From: Eubacteriales bacterium
GTDB taxonomy: Bacteria; Bacillota; Clostridia; Peptostreptococcales; Acidaminobacteraceae
Reading direction: 5' to 3'
Assembly: GCA_030625285.1 (NCBI GenBank)
Contig: DAOURC010000051.1
Span: 1 to 5,786 of the forward strand
DNA: 5,786 nucleotides
The notes below the pieces were generated by a model that was not told the origin of the DNA, did no database searches, and saw nothing but the letters and a program-made list of their open reading frames with translations. The position numbers and the translations under genes were made by a program. Below are positions 4,962 to 5,786 of this stretch, one piece after another. Positions within the stretch are counted from its first letter, which is position 1. Each line of letters opens with the position of its first letter.

Positions 4962-5786
4962 TCATTTTTTCTCATAAATAACCGCTTTGTATTCAGTATT
5001 AACCTCTCCAGATTTAAATAATATTTTACCATCATAAGATATTGCCTCATAATATTCAACATTTGTATTCCATTCATTTAGAATATACACTTTGTCTTTC
5101 ATATGGCATACTAATTCTACCGCGTCATATAAGCCACTGTCAACTTTCATATAACGATCAAGCACAATATACTCATCGTTTTTTGTAATATATAAAACTT
5201 CCCCCGAGATCTTTTCTTCTCTCATTTGCATAAGATTATTATCTGAATTCAGCTTATATAAATATTTTTCTTCTTCAGACATCCATTTATAAAACCATTG
5301 ATCTTTTTCACTTGGAATTTTACGATACCACTCTCCATCTTCCGTATCAGTAACTTGAAACAATGCATCATCCGCTACATTGAATAGAAAGATATCGTTT
5401 CGAAAGTTATGATCTGTAGAATAAGAAACTTTATCTTTCGAATGAAGATATCCTTTGCTAAAAACAATGCCGTTTTCATCCCAACTCATCGGCAGCATAT
5501 TATCGCACTCATTTAACCTATAATGACTGTTGTTTCCTAAATCATATATATGATTTTCATTTTCCATTTCAGATTCAATATTAAGTAAAAGCAGCTCAGA
5601 ATCAGGAGACAGATAATATTTATTCAACATTGAATCATAAAATGTACCTATATCTATTATTTCATCTTTTTGAACCAACAGTTCCTCTTCGTCAGTTTCA
5701 AGTTTATATACTCCAATTCCATTTTCATTATTCCAAAGCACTGCCGATTTATCTTCACTCAAGCTACCATTCCAATACAATGTATC
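4962..5786 (-). CDS. Beta-propeller-like protein of unknown function, C-terminal part (start beyond right edge)
   Basis: The frame is open to the window edge. A TTG at 5780 is not a convincing start, since the codons before it stay open and no ribosome binding site is visible, so I treat the gene as lacking its 5' end. The visible 274 residues are rich in aromatic and acidic residues and are arranged as short beta strands separated by turns. Strand-turn units resembling those of TolB/WD40-type propellers recur, for example YLSPDSELLLLN (about 58-69), NDIFLFNVADDALFQVTD (130-147), EKYLYKLNSD (about 173-182) and ISYDGKILF (about 249-257). There is no membrane segment and no hydrolase domain behind the repeats; the protein simply ends after the last strands. 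A propeller domain is an inference from pattern only. The phosphotransferase gene follows after 16 nt, so the two may be cotranscribed, but this does not show what either does. I do not recognise a named family. Confidence 0.6.
   Translation of the reverse strand, partial: DTLYWNGSLSEDKSAVLWNNENGIGVYKLETDEEELLVQKDEIIDIGTFYDSMLNKYYLSPDSELLLLNIESEMENENHIYDLGNNSHYRLNECDNMLPMSWDENGIVFSKGYLHSKDKVSYSTDHNFRNDIFLFNVADDALFQVTDTEDGEWYRKIPSEKDQWFYKWMSEEEKYLYKLNSDNNLMQMREEKISGEVLYITKNDEYIVLDRYMKVDSGLYDAVELVCHMKDKVYILNEWNTNVEYYEAISYDGKILFKSGEVNTEYKAVIYEKK

Noticed and set aside
4767..5021. Open frame of 84 codons on the plus strand
   Set aside because: It is antisense to the phosphotransferase N-terminus and the end of the upstream gene; no ribosome binding site or promoter.

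Overview
The window is an AT-rich stretch in which every recognisable gene lies on the minus strand, so it reads from right to left. Strong Shine-Dalgarno sequences, a T-box leader on thrS, an L20-type leader on infC and the DUF445/DUF6873 proteins point to a low-GC Firmicute. The closest fit is the Clostridia/Tissierellia side. This placement is inferred from gene content and style, not from a database match.

From the right edge (transcription order): (1) the 3' part of a gene for a beta-rich, probably propeller-like protein of unknown function, followed after 16 nt by a kinase-fold phosphotransferase of the aminoglycoside phosphotransferase (APH)/choline kinase type. This pair ends at a clear intrinsic terminator (about 4008-4034). 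(2) A two-gene operon with its own promoter (TTGACC-17-TATCAT): a DUF6873 (GME-fold) protein and, 12 nt later, a short DUF445 membrane protein. (3) A second promoter (TTGACA-17-TAAAAT) starts directly behind the DUF445 stop codon. It drives a ~270-nt T-box riboswitch leader followed by thrS, the threonyl-tRNA synthetase. (4) Four nt behind the thrS stop codon, a near-consensus extended -10 promoter starts a ~110-nt leader that can fold into an antiterminator or a terminator (ribosomal protein L20 leader type). It leads into infC (IF-3), of which only the first 63 codons are in the window. infC very probably starts at a rare AUU codon.

How the genes work together: the left half is a translation block whose two genes are each controlled by a product or substrate of translation. 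Uncharged tRNA-Thr should switch thrS on through the T-box. L20, encoded downstream in the usual infC-rpmI-rplT operon, should shut the infC transcript down by attenuation. IF-3 should limit its own synthesis through the AUU start. No stand-alone terminator is visible between the DUF445 gene and thrS or between thrS and infC, so the two conditional terminators are probably also the only stops for upstream transcripts. The right half holds poorly characterised families with no visible link to translation.

I see no mobile element, CRISPR array, tRNA or rRNA gene. I found no convincing undescribed system. The most notable points are the AUU start, the back-to-back attenuators, and the poorly characterised DUF6873-DUF445 and propeller-phosphotransferase pairs.
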